NCBI GenBank assembly: GCA_015222495.1
Contig: JADFVK010000174.1
Location: forward strand, 1-32,639
Source: Pseudomonadota bacterium
GTDB taxonomy: Bacteria > Pseudomonadota > Gammaproteobacteria > GRL18
DNA length: 32,639 nt
Direction: 5' to 3'
Each line of letters starts with the position of its first letter. Position 1 is the stretch's first letter. This document shows positions 30,080-32,639 of the stretch, in pieces. A model generated the notes under the pieces. The model was given only the letters and a program-made list of their open reading frames with translations, made no database searches and was not told the origin of the DNA. The translations under genes were made by a program, and so were the position numbers.

Positions 30080-31452
30080 ATTCACTGGAACATCGCCTGC
30101 ATTTGGGGATTTCGCTCAGTTTAGTTCTACTGTTTATTCTATTATGGTTTCTAGGCCAAAGGTCAATGAATGACTTAACCCATGAATTTGTTGGCTCGCG
30201 TATTGAACATGATATTGAAAGCTTATTGGCTGCCATAGAAGTGGATGCTGATAAAATAACTTTACCCAAGGATAAAATGCCAGCGGTTTATCAACAGCCA
30301 TTTTCCGGACATTATTTTGTTATTGCAGTCAATAATATACTTACTATAAATTCACGTTCTTTATGGGATCAAACACTGATTCTTCCTAAGTTGAAAGCAG
30401 GGGAACGAATATTAAAAATATCTGAGGGACCTGATAATCAGAAATTATTGCAGATTAATATGGGCTTTATTAAAAATAATTTGCATATATCCATTGCTCT
30501 GGCAGAAGATTTAACACAAATTGATTCAGAAAAACTCAAATTTAAAAAATATTTTTTTATTTTATCCCTGCTTGGTTTAATCATTTTATTATTACTGCAA
30601 AGCCTTATTTTACGGCTTTCTTTTAAACGCCTTGAATCTGTATGTTCAGACATTGAGAATATTGAAGAGGGGGAGTTAGTCAAACTTTCAGAAAACGTCC
30701 CTACAGAAATCTTACCCCTGGTTCAGGAAGTGAATCATCTATTAGGTTTACTTGAAAAGCGCTTAGATCGATCACGTAATGCCCTGGGGAATCTATCCCA
30801 TGCACTTAAAGGGCCTCTGAATTTATTATTTCAGTACTCTGATAAAACCCAGGATCAAAAGGGTAGGAATTCCTATGATAATCCTTTTGGGCAGTATAAT
30901 ATTGAGGCAAAAGAGCAATTAGAAAGAATTAATCAACTTATTACACGTGAACTTAAACGAGCTCGTTTAGCAGGCAAGGGCATTTCCACGCAACGCTTTA
31001 ATGCTATTAAAGAAGTACCTGATCTGGTTTATGTTGTTAATAAAATATATGCTCACCGTGAGTTAAGCATTAATCAACAGATAGATAATACGCTGCAGCC
31101 TTTTGCTGATAGAGAAGATATGCTTGAATTGATAGGTAACTTATTGGATAACGCCTGTAAATGGGCAGATAGTAAGGTTAATATTTTTATTCAAAGGACT
31201 TCTGAGAGCGATAAAAATATAGAATCAGAAAAACTTAAGATTATCGTTGAGGATGACGGTCAGCCTATTAGTGATGAACAATTAGCCTCTATTACTCAGC
31301 GTGGAACACGTCTTGATGAATCAGTGGATGGACATGGTCTGGGCTTGTCCATCGTCAATGATATCGTTAAACTTTATGCCGGCACTATAGTCATCAAAGC
31401 CTCCTCTTCTCTGGGGGGATTATATGTCTGTATTACTATAGATATTAATTAA
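30076..31452 (+). CDS. Sensor histidine kinase
   Basis: Two TM segments; H-box LGNLSHALKGPLN; N-box ELIGNLLDNACKWA; G-box GHGLGLSIVNDIV; overlaps the regulator stop. Confidence 0.94.
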   Translation: MNSLEHRLHLGISLSLVLLFILLWFLGQRSMNDLTHEFVGSRIEHDIESLLAAIEVDADKITLPKDKMPAVYQQPFSGHYFVIAVNNILTINSRSLWDQTLILPKLKAGERILKISEGPDNQKLLQINMGFIKNNLHISIALAEDLTQIDSEKLKFKKYFFILSLLGLIILLLLQSLILRLSFKRLESVCSDIENIEEGELVKLSENVPTEILPLVQEVNHLLGLLEKRLDRSRNALGNLSHALKGPLNLLFQYSDKTQDQKGRNSYDNPFGQYNIEAKEQLERINQLITRELKRARLAGKGISTQRFNAIKEVPDLVYVVNKIYAHRELSINQQIDNTLQPFADREDMLELIGNLLDNACKWADSKVNIFIQRTSESDKNIESEKLKIIVEDDGQPISDEQLASITQRGTRLDESVDGHGLGLSIVNDIVKLYAGTIVIKASSSLGGLYVCITIDIN

Positions 31453-31470
31453 TACTAATTTATTAGCTAT

Positions 31471-31597
31471 TCATAAGTTGGGTGGAATAACATAAAATAT
31501 TTCATCCTCATCTAAAGGTTTGTCAATATGATCATTCATACCCACTTTGTTACACTTCTCAATATCACAGAGTATTTTCCAATACATTAGCTGCACG
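31471..31597 (-). pseudogene. Relic of a response-regulator receiver domain (hybrid kinase type), frameshifted
   Basis: Minus strand: RAANVLENTL (one frame) then DIEKCNKVGMNDHIDKPLDEDEIFYVIPPNL* (next frame); matches the canonical TANxxxxDxEKCxxAGMNDHIxKPIDxDELF receiver C-terminus. Confidence 0.65.
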
Positions 31598-31716
31598 TTA
31601 TGCTTTTGTTGATGGCGGCTTAGAAAAAGCATTTGCTTCCTTATCAAAAATCATGCAACAGAGTGTAGCATGTCATACTTCATACAAAATACACAAATAG
31701 CTGTATCAAAGTAATT

Positions 31717-31735
31717 GATTATCATTATCATTTAA
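31717..31735. promoter_or_regulatory. Possible weak Fur-box-like site
   Basis: GATTATCATTATCATTTAA contains two adjacent NATWAT hexamers about 85 nt upstream of the cytochrome gene. Confidence 0.25.
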
Positions 31736-31818
31736 AATATAATCTAGTTTTCTTATTAAATGATGAATATTTACAAAATATTAAAATTTTAAATATATTA
31801 ATATTAAAGGGGTAATCT

Positions 31819-32514
31819 GTGTACAAGATAATTATTATCGGACTTTCTTTTGTTTTCTTAACAACCAACGCATCAGCTGAAGAAGACTCATCAATTGCGA
31901 GAGGCGGAAAGCTCTACGATAAATGGTTTAAAGTAATAGATGCAGAAAAACCCAAAGATACGCATCCTTCATGGCCCAGTTCAAACACAAAGAAAAAAGA
32001 TAATGCAACCCATCGATGTAAATCATGCCACGGTTGGGACTTGATGGGAAAGGAGGGAGCCTATGCTTCAGGGTCATACAAGACAGGAATTAAAGGATTA
32101 AGACATCTTGATGGGGGATCAAAGGATACTGTTATAACGGCAATGAAAGATGCAACCCATGGATATTCCGGAAAGATAACTGTTCAAGACTTTAATGATC
32201 TAGCTATGTTTGTGACCAAAGGACAGGTTGATATGGATAAAATTATAGACCGTGAGTCAAAACAGGCTAAAGGCGGCAACGTAACTAAAGGCTCAGCTTA
32301 TTACAATACGGTTTGTTCAAATTGTCATGATAAGTCTGGTAAAGAGCCCAAGGATATGCCTCCACTAGGTGCACTATCAAACAAGAACCCTTGGGAAGTA
32401 GTACATAAGATTCAAAATGGACAGCCCGATGAAGATATGCCTGCTATGCGTGCTTTTGGTCTTCAAGTAACTGTGGATATACTGGCTTATCTTCAAACAC
32501 TACCAAAAGAATAG
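31819..32514 (+). CDS. Diheme c-type cytochrome
   Basis: Signal peptide; RGGKLYDKWFKV...THRCKSCHGWDLMGKEGAY and YYNTVCSNCHDKSGKEP. Confidence 0.88.
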   Translation: MYKIIIIGLSFVFLTTNASAEEDSSIARGGKLYDKWFKVIDAEKPKDTHPSWPSSNTKKKDNATHRCKSCHGWDLMGKEGAYASGSYKTGIKGLRHLDGGSKDTVITAMKDATHGYSGKITVQDFNDLAMFVTKGQVDMDKIIDRESKQAKGGNVTKGSAYYNTVCSNCHDKSGKEPKDMPPLGALSNKNPWEVVHKIQNGQPDEDMPAMRAFGLQVTVDILAYLQTLPKE

Positions 32515-32639
32515 ATTTATTGAGGATATTGATTTTGTTATTTTCTAGCCCCACATAAGGGACGGTTCTGACATTTTGAGATAATTCATAAGGAAAATTT
32601 GATAATGATAAGTCTGAATTAACCAAATTGATCTAAACC

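Noticed and set aside
31570-31700. Short + strand open stretch reading FSNTLAARYAFVDGGLEKAFASLSKIMQQS
   Set aside because: Looks somewhat protein-like but has no start or ribosome-binding site, overlaps the receiver relic on the other strand, and no family was recognised.

Overview
32.6 kb AT-rich window of a gammaproteobacterial-type chromosome, mostly ordinary housekeeping genes: xerD (3' end), yajQ, dsbC, gloA, TenI-like, hupE/ureJ-like, parC, ribE, sterol desaturase, phosphoglucomutase, htpG with a sigma32-type promoter, mrcB, DUF523, an HlyD/RND efflux pair, HIT, a probable sulfur-globule protein, flavin reductase and YgiQ. It ends in a redox/signalling block: EF-hand protein, cytochrome b remnant, diheme cytochrome c, PepSY, response regulator, histidine kinase, and a second diheme cytochrome. 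The most interesting signals are non-coding. (1) A four-copy family of ~100-nt intergenic structured repeats lies 5' of dsbC, parC, mrcB and the DUF523 gene. They share a 5' motif, TTARGAGCCnTCAGCMAA, and an apical loop, TAACATnA. Their stem sequences differ between copies but still pair, which looks like compensatory change. (2) Two ~100-bp hyper-palindromes lie in opposite orientation between the desaturase and pgm. They have long, near-perfect outer arms (25 and 27 bp) of unrelated sequence around a shared core (GGACGCTCAAG plus CATCCATG-type mini-hairpins). Several gene relics are also visible: a truncated cytochrome-D1/NirF-like gene, the 3' end of a cytochrome b561, a frameshifted receiver domain and a truncated cupin. 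All calls come from reading the sequence; no searches or folding programs were run.
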